A stretch of DNA of 64,000 nucleotides from the NCBI GenBank assembly GCA_030704615.1, contig CM060732.1, positions 16,122,001 to 16,186,000 of the forward strand, read 5' to 3'. The stretch's first letter is position 1. Each line of letters opens with the position of its first letter. The notes beneath the pieces are model-generated. The model saw only the letters and a program-made list of their open reading frames with translations, was not told the DNA's origin and did not search any database. The DNA comes from Takakia lepidozioides. Its lineage: Eukaryota > Streptophyta > Takakiopsida > Takakiales > Takakiaceae. Made by a program: the position numbers and the translations under genes. Shown here in pieces: positions 54,751 to 64,000 of this stretch.

Positions 54751-55270
54751 ATGACCACAGCTGTTGAAATTAGAGGATCAAGAGAGGGAGTCCACAATGC
54801 CTCTTCTGGCACTTCTGGGCATGTGAAGATACTTGTGCTGCAGGATTCAGATATGTCTGTCTGTTGCTTAAGTGCATCAAGATGGATGGTCTGGAAGCTG
54901 GAAAGCAGGTGCACACTCACATTATCCAAAGTGGATTCACACCAAATGTTTTTCTACTCAACACCCTTGTCAACATGTATGTTAAGTGCGGGAGCATCAT
55001 GGATGCTCACCAAGTGTTCAACAGAATGCCTCAATGATCTTTGATCACGTGGAATATTATGTTGGCAGGATTTACCAAGCGTAGGTGTGGTAGAAATGCT
55101 TAGGAGACCTATGAGCAAATGTTGCGTGAAGGGGTGAAGCCCAACCACATCGCGTTTGTTTGTGTTTGCAATGCGTGTGCAAGCCTGGGAGCTCTGGAAA
55201 AGAGGGAAGAGGTCCATAGTGACATTGTCAAAGTTGGAATTGTACCCGATGTCATCCTGGAAACAGAAGC
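54751..55270 (+). pseudogene. PPR protein relic (PLS type)
   Basis: Successive motifs are spread over two or three frames: a first motif around KCIKMDGLEAGK (in DNA near 54870), LTLSKVDSHQ/HIIQSGFTPN with VFLLNTLVNMYVKCGSIMDA, RMPQRSLITWNIMLAG, MLREGVKPNHIAFVCVCNAC and VKVGIVPDVIL. PPR proteins bind organellar RNA, and the PLS class is characteristic of land plants. After 55265 it runs into the GCAGCAGCC/AATTGATAG leader-type sequence, which suggests unequal recombination between copies. Many frame shifts make it non-functional. Confidence 0.7.
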
Positions 55271-55844
55271 GGCAGCAGCCCAATTGATAGAACAATTCGC
55301 TGCTAATGAAGGTATCTTCTTCAATACATTTCACCCTGTTTTGCCATGTTATCAGAGTCGTCTCTAAATTTAGAATTCTGCACGTTAGCTCGTTCATGAT
55401 GTGAGCTGGCATGAGTTTTATAAAGATCCTTCACGATGGTGGGACAACCGCAATCACAAGGTGTGGCTGCAAAGGTGGGCTCTTGGCTCCTGTTAGTACC
55501 ATGATTTGGTGTTCTTCCTGATGTTTACAAGGTTCTTGGGAGAGTCAGCTTGGTCTTAGTAGGCCGTGTTTCAATCTCTGCCTGCTCAGCTGCACCGTGG
55601 TGGTTCTCACAGACCAACATTACCTGACTACAGACACAAACATCACACACAAGAGGTCATTTTGGGTTGATGCTCAGTCAAATCCTCCATGGGTCAAGGA
55701 CAATGTGGTGAGGGCACCTTCTTCTTTGACCCGTTGCAGCCTGTTTTGCCCCCTCATCAGACTTGGCCCTGAGATGCATATTGAATTATGTAAGTTAGCT
55801 CATTGGGTGGATCTGTGGTGGTTTGGAGTGACTTTGAACTAGTG

Positions 55845-56125
55845 TGATAAGTAGGGTTGGGGTGTTTGCTGGAACAATTCTAGGCTGTCATTGTCAGCTG
55901 CTAGCAGCAAGGCAAGGATGTATGCATGATTTGTGCAGAGGTATGGATAGCTGAAGGGGCAGGGATAGAGTGTGGGTCCAGATTCATCCAAGAGGGCTGG
56001 ATTTCAAGCTCCAGATTACCTATGATTCCATGTGGATCAATAGCTACAAGAAACCTGCTGCATGGGTAGATGGTCAAGTAAAGGTAGCAGCTGCAGCGGC
56101 ACAGTTGATAAAATCAGGCACCTCA
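55845..56125 (+). repeat. PPR-locus leader repeat, copy 4
   Basis: The best-preserved copy of the leader segment, ending GCAGCTGCAGCGGCACAGTTG. It leads directly into a PPR N-terminus, described in the next entry. Confidence 0.7.
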
Positions 56126-56870
56126 ACCATGGCCACAGCTTCTGAAAGAGGATCAAGAGAGGGAGTCCACAATGCCTCTTCTGCTGGGCATATGAAGGTG
56201 CTTTGTGAGGCAGGCAGACTGACAGAGGCTCTACAACTTTAAACCAACAAGGCATTTCAGCATTCAGATACGTCTGTCTGTCTCTTGCTTAAGTGCATCA
56301 AGATGAAAGGTCTGGAAGCTGGAAACAGGTGCACACTCACATTATCCAAAGTGGATTAACGCCAATGTGGGAGCATCATGGATGCTCACCAGGTTTTCCA
56401 CAGAGTGCCTCAACGATCTTGATCACGTGGAATATAATGTTGGCAGGATTTACCAAATGATGGGTGTGGTAGGAGTGCTTTGGAAACCTATGAGCAACTG
56501 CTGCGCGAAGGGTGAAACCCAACCACATCACATTTGTTTGTGTTTGCCATGCGTGTGCAAGGCTGGGAGCTCTGGAAAAGGGGAAAGAGGTCCATGGTGA
56601 CATCGTCAAAGCTGGATTTGTACGAGATGTCATTCTGAACACTGCCCTGGTGGAGATATATGCCAAATGTGGGTGCATTAAGGATGCGAAGGGAGTTTTC
56701 AACACTATGGCTGAACGAGATGTGGTGTCATGAGATGTGGTGTCATGGAACGTGGGGGGAATGTGATGCTTGTAGGGTATGCACAGCAGGGACATGGAAT
56801 GGAGGCTTTGGAGACCTATGATCAAATATTGATGGGGGAAGGGGTGAAGCGCAACCACATCACGTTGCAG
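56126..56870 (+). pseudogene. PPR protein relic (PLS type)
   Basis: An N-terminal segment (HMKVLCEAGRLTEALQL) has the usual beginning of a PPR protein. It is followed by KCIKMKGLEAG, a gap in the next motif, GVKPNHITFVCVCHACARLG-like sequence at about 56510, EKGKEVHGDIVKAGFVRDVI, NTALVEIYAKCGCIKDA, and GVFNTMAERDVVS. Stops, frame shifts and a short local duplication (GAGATGTGGTGTCATG twice near 56727) show decay. Confidence 0.7.
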
Positions 56871-56984
56871 CATACTGGTACTTCACAGCCATGGCAGCTC
56901 TCTTAGCCCCTCCATTTTTTTTTCTTTTGGTTTTTTTGGCACTGGGAGAGAGCAGCAGCTCTGCTGTCTCCTTCCCCTTGCTTA

Positions 56985-57360
56985 TGCCGATCGTTAAAGT
57001 GAAAATTGTCATTCTGAACTCTACCTTGGTGGACATGTATGCCAAATGTGGGTGCAGCAAGGCTGATGTGAAGGGAGAGTTTGACAATATGGCTGAACGA
57101 GATGTGGTATTTTGGAGTGCCATGATTGCAAGGTATGTGCAGCATGGGTATGGGATTAAGGCTTTGGGAACATAAGAGCAAATGATGTGGGAAGGGATGA
57201 AGCCAGATCAGGCCGTCATGTTCATTTGTTTTTGTAATATGCATATGCGAGCCTAGCAGCCCTGGGAAGGGGCAAAGAGGTTTATGGTGACATTATCCAA
57301 GCTGAAATTGTACCAGATGTCATTCTGAGCATTCCCCTGCTGTACATCTACGTCTAAGCA
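56985..57360 (+). pseudogene. PPR protein fragment
   Basis: STLVDMYAKCGCSKADVKGE, DNMAERDVVFWSAMIARYVQ and a following motif in other frames (LGRGKEVYGDIIQAEIV-like at about 57260), all PLS type. It seems to continue the same ancestral protein as the preceding relic after an insertion at 56880-56985 that encodes a short hydrophobic stretch. Confidence 0.65.
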
Positions 57361-57867
57361 CTGCCTTGGTGGATATGTATGTCAAGGCAGCCCTGGAAGT
57401 GGTTGTCACTTTGGATGACAAGGTAGCTGGCACCACCATTATCTGGAACTGCCTGAATGCACTCTCAAATGATTTCTAATGTTCTCTTGACATGTCCACG
57501 ATAGTGCTGGACCTAGCTGCACAACATATTATCCTTACTCAATGACTTCAGTTGGGCAGTGATCTATGGATATGGCAACATGGCCCTCATATTGGTCATT
57601 TGTAGAATGTGGCCAAAACTTGTTTTGCAAAAACACTCTTGATATAAACCAGTTTTGAGCCATCTAAATGTTTTTGGTTCCGACCTGTATTTGTATTCTA
57701 TGTTTTGTTGTATTTGTAATATATTTTCAATGCAGTGCAGCAAATCAAAATATTTAAATACAATACCCACTAATTCACATACGTACAGATATAGACTAAA
57801 AGTAAATGAATAAAACGAAATAACAGTAATAAACAAAAAAAAACCAAATATTAAATAAAAAGCCTCC
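57361..57867. other. No recognised gene
   Basis: AT-rich, with scattered short frames only. Confidence 0.35.
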
Positions 57868-57869
57868 CA

Positions 57870-57907
<38 letters not shown>

Positions 57908-57927
57908 TTATATATATATGTATATAC
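57868..57927. repeat. TA/TATG microsatellite
   Basis: An (AT)n run of about 25 bases is followed by TATG and TATA variants. Confidence 0.9.
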
Positions 57928-58189
57928 ACCCCCAGAGTGAAACCTATTTACTAAAATGTGTCCTCTTTTACTGCTTCACGTAGAATATTACACTATACAA
58001 AGTCAAGCAAACTCACTATCACTGATTCACAGTCAAATTGCATACTAAACATCATGGAACATAGTCAATATGTTCCACATCAGTTAAACCACTTTACTAC
58101 ACGTCATAGCCACGTCGCATCCACGTCATACTGTGCTGCCTACACGTCACCCCCTAGTTTTACTGTCACATTTCACTGTCAGAACCTAT

Positions 58190-58962
58190 AAAATGGATAA
58201 CCATTCTACTGAGAATTGTTATTACAACAGAAGGACAGCTGCAAGAGAACCCAGACAAGTGAGGGTGCATCAAGTGCAACCAAGAAGAAACAATGATCAG
58301 GACCACTATGATAGGCCTGGTGGATATAACAATGGTATGGCGGGGAGAGGTAATCCAAGAGGGAATTACCAAGGCAATCCCAGAGGCAACTATCAGGGTA
58401 ATCCAAGGGGGAATTACCAGCCAGGGAATCAAGATTATAGAAATAATCCCAGAATAGACCAAGGGCGAGGACCCAATGGTGAAGAACTGTGTTACTATTG
58501 TAACCAGGCAGGACATCGCAAAGCAGCCTATCCATTCTGGATCAGGCACTAGAATGAGATGAGAGCTCCTGTGAATGAAGGCCCAGTAGTGGCGGCTCAC
58601 ATGGTTAGGCCATGTTTCGTATCAGAAGTAAGTACAATGATAGTTACCAAAAGTAAAGCTAAACTAATACCTCCAGTGGATGAGGAGGAAGATGTTAATG
58701 AAGATGGCAGTGATGTGCCTGAAGATGATAAGGCTTGGAGAGATGAGAAGAAACTGCACAAGGAAGTGGCTGATACCATAAGGGAAATGCAGAAGGATAC
58801 TGATATCCCTATGACATATACTTCTAACTCTGAAAGAGAAGATGAAGAAGGTGAAGAGAAAGTGAAGCAGGAGGCTTCACAAGTGCAAGATAATGAAGGG
58901 ATTTTGGCTGAAGTAATATGCCAGACCAAAGCTGAGATTACCATTGGACAGCTGTTGGCTGT
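58190..58962 (+). pseudogene. Gag fragment of a gypsy A relative
   Basis: This matches gypsy A 23350-24125 closely. It has one degenerate knuckle (KMDNHSTENC), the Gly-Asn-Tyr repeats (one repeat unit more than gypsy A), a knuckle whose last Cys has become Tyr (CYYCNQAGHRKAAYPF), a stop after WIRH, and the acidic spacer (EVICQTKAEITIGQLLAV). The fragment stops exactly at base 58962, where gypsy D is inserted. The rest of the host element is not seen beyond gypsy D within the window. Confidence 0.85.
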
Positions 58963-59689
58963 TGTCGCGGCCCTATGCCATGAGGGCAGGGGGTCGGGAC
59001 GCAGGAGGGGCTGCCCCTGTGGTGGGGGCAGTGGCAGCGATACGTACGGGGGGCTGAAGCACCCTTGAGTGCCCAAGGCACTCAAGGAGGCGGAGGCGCT
59101 CATTAGGTGGAGCCCCGCACACCGGGTTACGGTGGGGGTGGCTCCACAAGGGGTGGTGGTAGCTTAGCGGGACTTAGTGGGGGTGGCTTAGGACTCACCA
59201 TGGGGCGGAGACCTTGTGGTGGGAGTCGTGGGGAGTCTTGGGACTCATCACGGTCCAATGGGGCCGTGGTGGGTGGGCCAAGACTCGCCGCGACTCATCA
59301 CAGGGAGTCGAGGGTCTTCGTGGTGGTTCGCCATAAAATGGCAAGGTTGTTTGTGAAACCCCCGCGGACAGTCACAGAAGTATATATAGGGAGTAGTAAC
59401 CCCGAGAATGGTGCAAGCCCATTGGTGACCAAAAAACTAGTGAGTAAGCGAGCGAGCCAGAAAGCGACCAAGGAGTGGGGAGCTATTCCGGACTGCCATC
59501 TACCAAAGGGAATTTCCACTAGGCCCAAATTGGTGGAGGGTCTTTTGGAAGAGTAAAGGGGGACCGTTATGTCCCGGTGAGCAGCCGAAGCTCCAAGTTG
59601 GCCCGGCGGCCAAGTTGGGAGTTAGGCGCGCGCATCAAAGCGATTAACTATGACTTGAAGGGGAGCTTACCGAAGTGAGGTGCGCGACA
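58963..59689 (+). repeat. 5' LTR of gypsy D
   Basis: The 727-bp LTR begins TGTCGCG and ends CGCGACA, a perfect 7-bp terminal inverted repeat. It is followed after two bases by a tRNA-Met primer-binding site. The left boundary coincides with the break in the gag fragment. A 3' LTR is not present in the window. Confidence 0.85.
59380..59388 (+). promoter_or_regulatory. TATA box in the gypsy D LTR
   Basis: GTATATATAGGG lies about 310 bp before the LTR end, where a U3 promoter would be. Confidence 0.55.
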
Positions 59690-59691
59690 CT

Positions 59692-59703
59692 TGGTATCAG
59701 AGC
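59692..59703 (+). other. Primer-binding site of gypsy D (initiator tRNA-Met)
   Basis: TGGTATCAGAGC is the classical plant primer-binding site complementary to the 3' end of initiator tRNA-Met. It sits two bases after the LTR. Confidence 0.9.
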
Positions 59704-59744
59704 CTAGAGTTCAGTACGCGATCGTCCTTGGGATCAGCCTCATC

Positions 59745-60743
59745 ATGGGGTCAGGCAAGCCAAAACGAAAGCGGAACGGCCCGAAAGATGATGATCATGG
59801 TGAGCCCGATGGGGGCGACGTGTCACCGAAGCGGTCGTTTGAGGAAGCGATGCATGCTTTTGAAAACGACGCCGCTCAAGAACGGGAGGAATCTGAGGAG
59901 TCGGAGCCCGAGGAATTCCTGAGAGCTCCGATAGACCAACAGATGCCTCCCATGCCAGCAGCCTTTTGGGAAGGGTTGTTGGCGCAGTTTGGCGAGACGT
60001 TGAAAGATGTGTTGAAGGCGGCTAATGTCACTTCCACTAAGGCAAAGTTTAAGGTGAAGCCTAAGGAACCTAGCACCTTTGAGGGCGTCCGAAATCGGAA
60101 GACACTCAACACCTGGCTCTTGGAGCTAGAGCAGTACTTCCGGGCGGCCAAGGTGAGTGACGAGGATCGGGTGGAAGTAGCTCCCACCTATTTGAGGGGC
60201 TATGCTCAACAATGGTGGCAGAAACGCCTTCACGACCGAGGTCCAAACCCGGAAACCTTGAACTGGAGTAGGTTCAAGGAACTTATGAAGAGACAGTTTA
60301 AGCCCCTCAACGCGTCCTGGCTCGCCCGGGACAAGATGAGGAACTTGAAGCAAACGGATGACATTCGGGGATATGTTCAGGCTTTCAATGTGCTGTTGCT
60401 CGAAGTCGCGGACATGGCAGAACCAGAAATGGTCTTCAACTTTGTGGCGGGACTAGCCCCATGGGCGAGGCGGAAGTTGGAGAAGAAGCCACCTAAGACT
60501 TTGAACGAGGCAATTGAGAGGGCTGAATGTTTCTCGGATGTCCCTGGGGGCGAAAGACAAGGCCATACGGAGCTGAACCACAAGAAGGCCCGGCGGGAGG
60601 GTGATTCTTTCCGACCGGAAAAGAAGTGGGATAGGCCATGTGGCGACAATGGCACGTGGAAATCGAAGGGAGGGCCTTCACACGTCAAGGCGGCACCCGG
60701 TGCTCCGAAAGGAAAAGCAGGTGCGGCGGCTTATGGCGGATAG
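59745..60743 (+). pseudogene. Gag of gypsy D
   Basis: ATG at 59745, 52 bases after the primer-binding site. The gag domain includes PSTFEGVRNRKTLNTWLLEL, YLRGYAQQWWQKRL, WSRFKELMKRQF and FNFVAGLAPWARRKLE. The frame stops at TAG 60741-60743, after a Gly/Lys-rich stretch. Beyond it, in another frame, come a zinc knuckle and protease, so gag and pol are separated by a stop or frame change. Confidence 0.85.
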
Positions 60744-61451
60744 AAGGCGACCTTCGATGGAGTGTGCTTCAATTGCGGGGAGCCCGGACACATGGCCAAG
60801 AAGTGCACGAAACCCCGACAATTGAACATGACTCGGGCGGCCACGGAGCTGTCCGAAGATTCAATCAGCCGCTTGGTGGAGGTGGTGGTCGCCGAGACTT
60901 GCAAGATAGGCAACTACTCTTGTGAGTTGTATCAGGAAACTGGCGCCTTGCGTAAAGAAAGTCAGTTAATGTTCGTGGATGGGATAATTTCCGAAACTAA
61001 CGTGTCGTTGTTGGTGGACATATGAGCGTCGTACTCCTTCATGACACCGGCAATGGCACGAAAGCTGGGGCTCCCGACAAGTGACGTGGGGGCCTCTATT
61101 GAGGTGCATGCTGCCAAAGGAGAACCACAATTGGCGACGAGGTTGGCGTTCGATGTTCCTCTTCAACTGGGGAGTTGGGAGGGATGTGAGAACTTCACCA
61201 TTTGCGAGATCGATGGAGTGGATCTCATTTTGGAGATGACCTTTTTGACCAAATCCGGAGCGGTCATAGATGGCCGCAAGAGAGTAATCACGCTGCTGTG
61301 TGGGAATGGTGGCGAAGATTTACGAGTGTCGAAAACGCCCAAACCCGTGGGAGGGCGAATAAACCTTCTGTCAGTGGGAGTGGGCCGTAAAGGAGCCACA
61401 CGAGCCCCAGTTTTTGCTTTACGTAAGACAAGTGAAGGGAGAAGGCGATAG
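60744..61451 (+). pseudogene. Gypsy D zinc knuckle and protease
   Basis: A CCHC knuckle (CFNCGEPGHMAKKC, 60764-60805) is followed by the protease. The active-site triplet is destroyed: the conserved Asp in LLVDI is followed by TGA at 61023 where Gly would be, and then ASYSFMTPAMARKLGL. The protease fold continues (CEIDGVDLILEMTFLTKSGA, with the Gly-Met variant). A frame shift near 61410-61450 leads into RT. Confidence 0.8.
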
Positions 61452-62823
61452 GGAGCCGAGCCCAGATTGGATCAAGGGGATCTTGGAGAAATATCAGGCT
61501 GTGATGCCGGAGGATTTATCAAGCGGCTTGCCACCGCGAAGGGGAATTGATCACAAGATTGAGGTGATACCGGGATCGGAGCCGCCTGCCAAGGTGCCCT
61601 ACCGGTTGAGCCACAGAGAGTTGGTCGAGCTGAAGACTCAGCTCAAAGATCTAATGTCAAAGGGGTACATCCGGCCGAGTACGTCACCTTACGGAGCCTC
61701 GGTGCTATTTGCAGACAAGAAGGATGGGACGTTGCGGATGTGTGTCGATTACCGGGCTTTGAATAAGGTGACTATCAAAAACCGGTACCCTTTGCCAAGG
61801 ATCGACGACCTTTTCGATCGGTTGGCAGGAGCGAAGTATTTCAGCCGGATCGATTTGCGCTCCGGCTATCATCAAATTCGAGTGGCGGAAGGAGTTGAGG
61901 AGAAGACCGCGTGCAGGACAAGGTATGGTTCATATGAGTTCTTGGTGATGCTTTTTGGGCTCACCAACGCACCCGCGACCTTTAGCACGCTAATGAACAG
62001 CCTTTTTCAAGAGTGGTTGGATGACTCTGTGTTCATGTACATCGACGACATCTTGGTGTACTCGAAAACAAAGGAAGAGCACCTGGAGCACCTCAAAAGG
62101 GTGTTCTAGAAATTGCGGGAAGGGAAGCTGTATGCCATAGCTTCAAGGTGCGAATTCGGGGTCACAAAAGTGGACTTCCTGGGGCATGTGATTACACAAG
62201 ATGCGATCAAAATGGATGACAGAAAGGTGAGGGCGATCTTGGACTGGGAGCCTCCGACTTCGGTCCCGGGAGTGCGATCCTTCCTGATACTCGCCTCCTA
62301 TTACCGGAAGTATGTGAGAAATTTCGCCAAGATCGCGGGGCCGCTATCAGACCTCATGTGTAAATCCAAAGTCTGGGTATGGAACACCTTCTGTGGCCAA
62401 GCTTTTACCGAGTTGAAGCAGCGGATGGCGGAAGCTTCAGTTCTTAGAATCCCGGAGTTCGACCGTCCATTTGAGATTTATACGAATGCGTCAAACTTCG
62501 CAATTGATGATGTGCTTATGCAAGATGGACGTCCAGTGACTTACGAAAGTAAGAAACTGAATGAAGTGGAGCGAAGGTGGCCTACGCACGAGAAAGAAAT
62601 GAAGGCAGTAGTGCATTGCCTTGAGCTTTGGCGCCACTATGTTGGTTCCAACCCGGTGAAGGTATTCACGGACAATGTCACGGTGAAGTATTTTGCTACG
62701 CAGCCTAAGTTGTCCCCAAAACAACTTAGGTGGCAAGACACTTTGGCAGTGATTGACATGGATATCCAGTACAAACCGGGACGGGACAACGTGGTGGCCG
62801 ATGCTTTAAGTAGAAAGCAGTAG
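61414..62823 (+). pseudogene. Gypsy D reverse transcriptase and RNase H
   Basis: [61 protein letters not shown], and the intact catalytic [12 protein letters not shown]-type motif ([11 protein letters not shown]). A TAG at 62107 interrupts the thumb, and the frame resumes with ASRCEFGVTKVDFLGHVI. RNase H: FEIYTNASNFAIDDVLMQDG, where the first catalytic Asp is Asn (T-N-A-S instead of T-D-A-S), WPTHEKEMKAVVHCLELWRH, KVFTDNVTVKYF and the GRDNVVADALSRK end. The enzyme is inactivated by the stop and the Asn change. Confidence 0.9.
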
Positions 62824-63280
62824 CTCATGTTGGTGTACAAGGGCGAGACGGCTCTCCAAAGAAAGATCCGGAAGGCTTACCAGAAGGATGAGATGGCGAA
62901 GTCCGTGATGCGGGACTTAAGGATGGGGGTTAAATCGTAGTTCCACTTGCAAAATGGACTACTCCGGTATAAGCAAAAACGTCTCTACGTGCCGAAGGGA
63001 GGGATCAGAGATAGTCTCTTGAGAGAATGCCATGATGGCCCGCTTGCGGGCCATGGCGGAGCCAAGCGCACCGCGGCACTCTTGAAGAAAGAGTATTTCT
63101 GGCCCAAACTGAGGGAAGAGGCCGAGGAGTATGTCAAGACAGCGAGTACAAAAAGCAAGCGGGGCTGTTACAAACCTTGCCGATTCCAGATGGGTCTTGG
63201 GAAAGTGTCTCGGGAAAGTGTCTCGATGGATTTCATGACTGCTATGCCGCTGTCAATGGATATGACAAGAGTGAGGGAGG
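62824..63280 (+). pseudogene. Gypsy D integrase, truncated
   Basis: After a TAG at the end of RNase H, the integrase zinc-binding region is recognisable (LLRECHDGPLAGHGGAKRTA, YFWPKLREEAEEYVKT), but the second Cys pair is replaced by Ser and Lys residues. Only the start of the catalytic core (VSMDFMTAMPLSMD) remains. The frame then runs into unrelated sequence near 63250-63280, so the D-D-E core and the 3' LTR are lost. Confidence 0.8.
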
Positions 63281-63424
63281 TTTGTGAGATGGATTCATAC
63301 ATATTGCAATATAAATGGTAGTTGATTCTTTGATTATTTTTCTTTCCAAAGGAACAACAACGGTGGAGGAAGGGGATTCAATGTTTTCCAAAGATGATGA
63401 AACAAAATATTAAAAGAACATAGT
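63281..63424. other. Junction after gypsy D, no gene
   Basis: Short AT-rich stretch between the broken integrase and the methyltransferase-like copy 3. No LTR is found. Confidence 0.4.
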
Positions 63425-63947
63425 TCAGACTGACTCGGAGTCAGTACAATGTATCCCCGCTTCCTCTGCATCTAAGTCTAAGTATTTAAGAACTCCGGAT
63501 CTACGCTGGCTACACCTACGGCCGGGCAGTAAAAAGTCAGGGGATAGGGACTCGGCTGCGTGAAGTGCCATTGCTTCGGCATAATCAGGAAGCAGAAAAT
63601 TGGAAAGGGGGCTGTCAAAAACAGACTCGCCACAAATGACTGTATCTCCTGAAGATCCACCGCTGCCTTTCCTGAAAGACAGCCTAAAAAAGTTATTACT
63701 GTAACTTTGATGTTATTGAGAAATTGAGTATGGCTCCCAAAGTGGGTTTAGCACTTACTCACATGAAAAGTCGTTGTCGACCTGCTTATCTTCGGGATCG
63801 TCATCATTTCGAATTGAATCCGATCAGTCTGTGTGCCTGAAGTGGAGCCAGACAAAAGGGGGAGGAGCACTGTGTTGTAGAGGTCAGAATCACCCTCCAT
63901 GCCAAAAAGGCTTCTTCCGCCTGCCTTGCATGCATGGTAAGTTGCTC
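63425..63947 (-). pseudogene. DNA methyltransferase-like gene, copy 3 (3' end)
   Basis: Two exons on the minus strand. The first (63947 to about 63763) follows an acceptor TCTAGTGCAG and encodes GATYHACKAGGRSLFGMEGD, equivalent to the segment after motif I in copies 1 and 2. The intron before it is in the same place, so motif I lies beyond the window edge. A frame change follows within the acidic stretch. A GTGAGT donor leads to the last exon (63671-63425), with SNFLLPDYAEAMALHAAESL and the stop. The LLPDYAEAMA motif matches SYMLPVYAEALAG in copy 2 and FFLTPYADTAA in copy 1. Confidence 0.6.
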
Positions 63948-64000
63948 CTGCACTAGACATGAGAACATGAACAATTTGGTGGGGGGATTTAAGCAGATGG

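Overview
The window is nuclear DNA from a streptophyte, most likely a land plant with a large, transposon-filled genome. The evidence is a ribosomal protein gene (RPS25) split by GT-AG introns with a plant-type telo-box upstream, decayed PLS-type pentatricopeptide (PPR) repeats, tRNA-primed Ty3/gypsy retrotransposons, MULE-type transposases with SWIM fingers and a tRNA-derived SINE. Nothing is bacterial or organellar. A non-seed plant fits the gypsy and PPR style, but I cannot fix the species. RPS25 (7541-9148) is the only gene that looks intact. Almost everything else is mobile DNA in some state of decay.

Layout. 1-2820: RNase H remnant of a LINE, split by an inversion, then a broken integrase-core transposase. 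5225-6180: two tRNA-like SINE units and a scrap of gypsy gag. 7436-9148: RPS25, followed by a 147-bp tandem duplication. 11142-14242: MULE transposase with a SWIM finger. 14855-20516 ('element 1'): inverted arms tipped with CACAGCC-type minisatellite enclose a DNA-methyltransferase-like gene, an array of palindromes with core GGCGCC, and a smaller foldback element. 20517-25244: gypsy A (LTR, PBS, an extra ORF, gag, protease, truncated RT). 26052-28436: minus-strand transposon ORFs. 28422-34502 ('element 2'): two near-identical hairpins enclose a second methyltransferase-like gene (minus strand) and a second palindrome array, GTGTGCGGCGCCGCACAC. 34733-49924 ('element 3'): a transposase gene on the minus strand (45536-43110, continued at 36100-35536), a third palindrome array of about 20 units (AAATGCGGTACCGCATTT), and a divergent RING-H2 gene. 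Gypsy B, whose integrase ends in a PHD finger, sits inside the transposase gene in a circularly permuted arrangement. 50490-52233: a deleted relative of gypsy B. 53090-57360: duplicated, decayed PPR loci. 58190-63280: a gag fragment of the gypsy A family interrupted by gypsy D (LTR, TATA, PBS, gag-pol). 63425-63947: 3' end of a third methyltransferase-like gene.

The main result is a recurring module. Elements 1 and 2 each carry a gene resembling a beta-class (N4/N6-type) DNA methyltransferase together with a tandem array of long palindromes. Element 3 carries a transposase and a RING-H2 protein around a similar array. The three arrays share a GGCGCC/GGYACC-type core, but arms and period differ (about 67, 62 and 53 bp). 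The three methyltransferase copies share an intron position after motif I and a C-terminal motif. I infer, without proof, that the palindromes are family-specific binding or methylation sites of element-encoded proteins.
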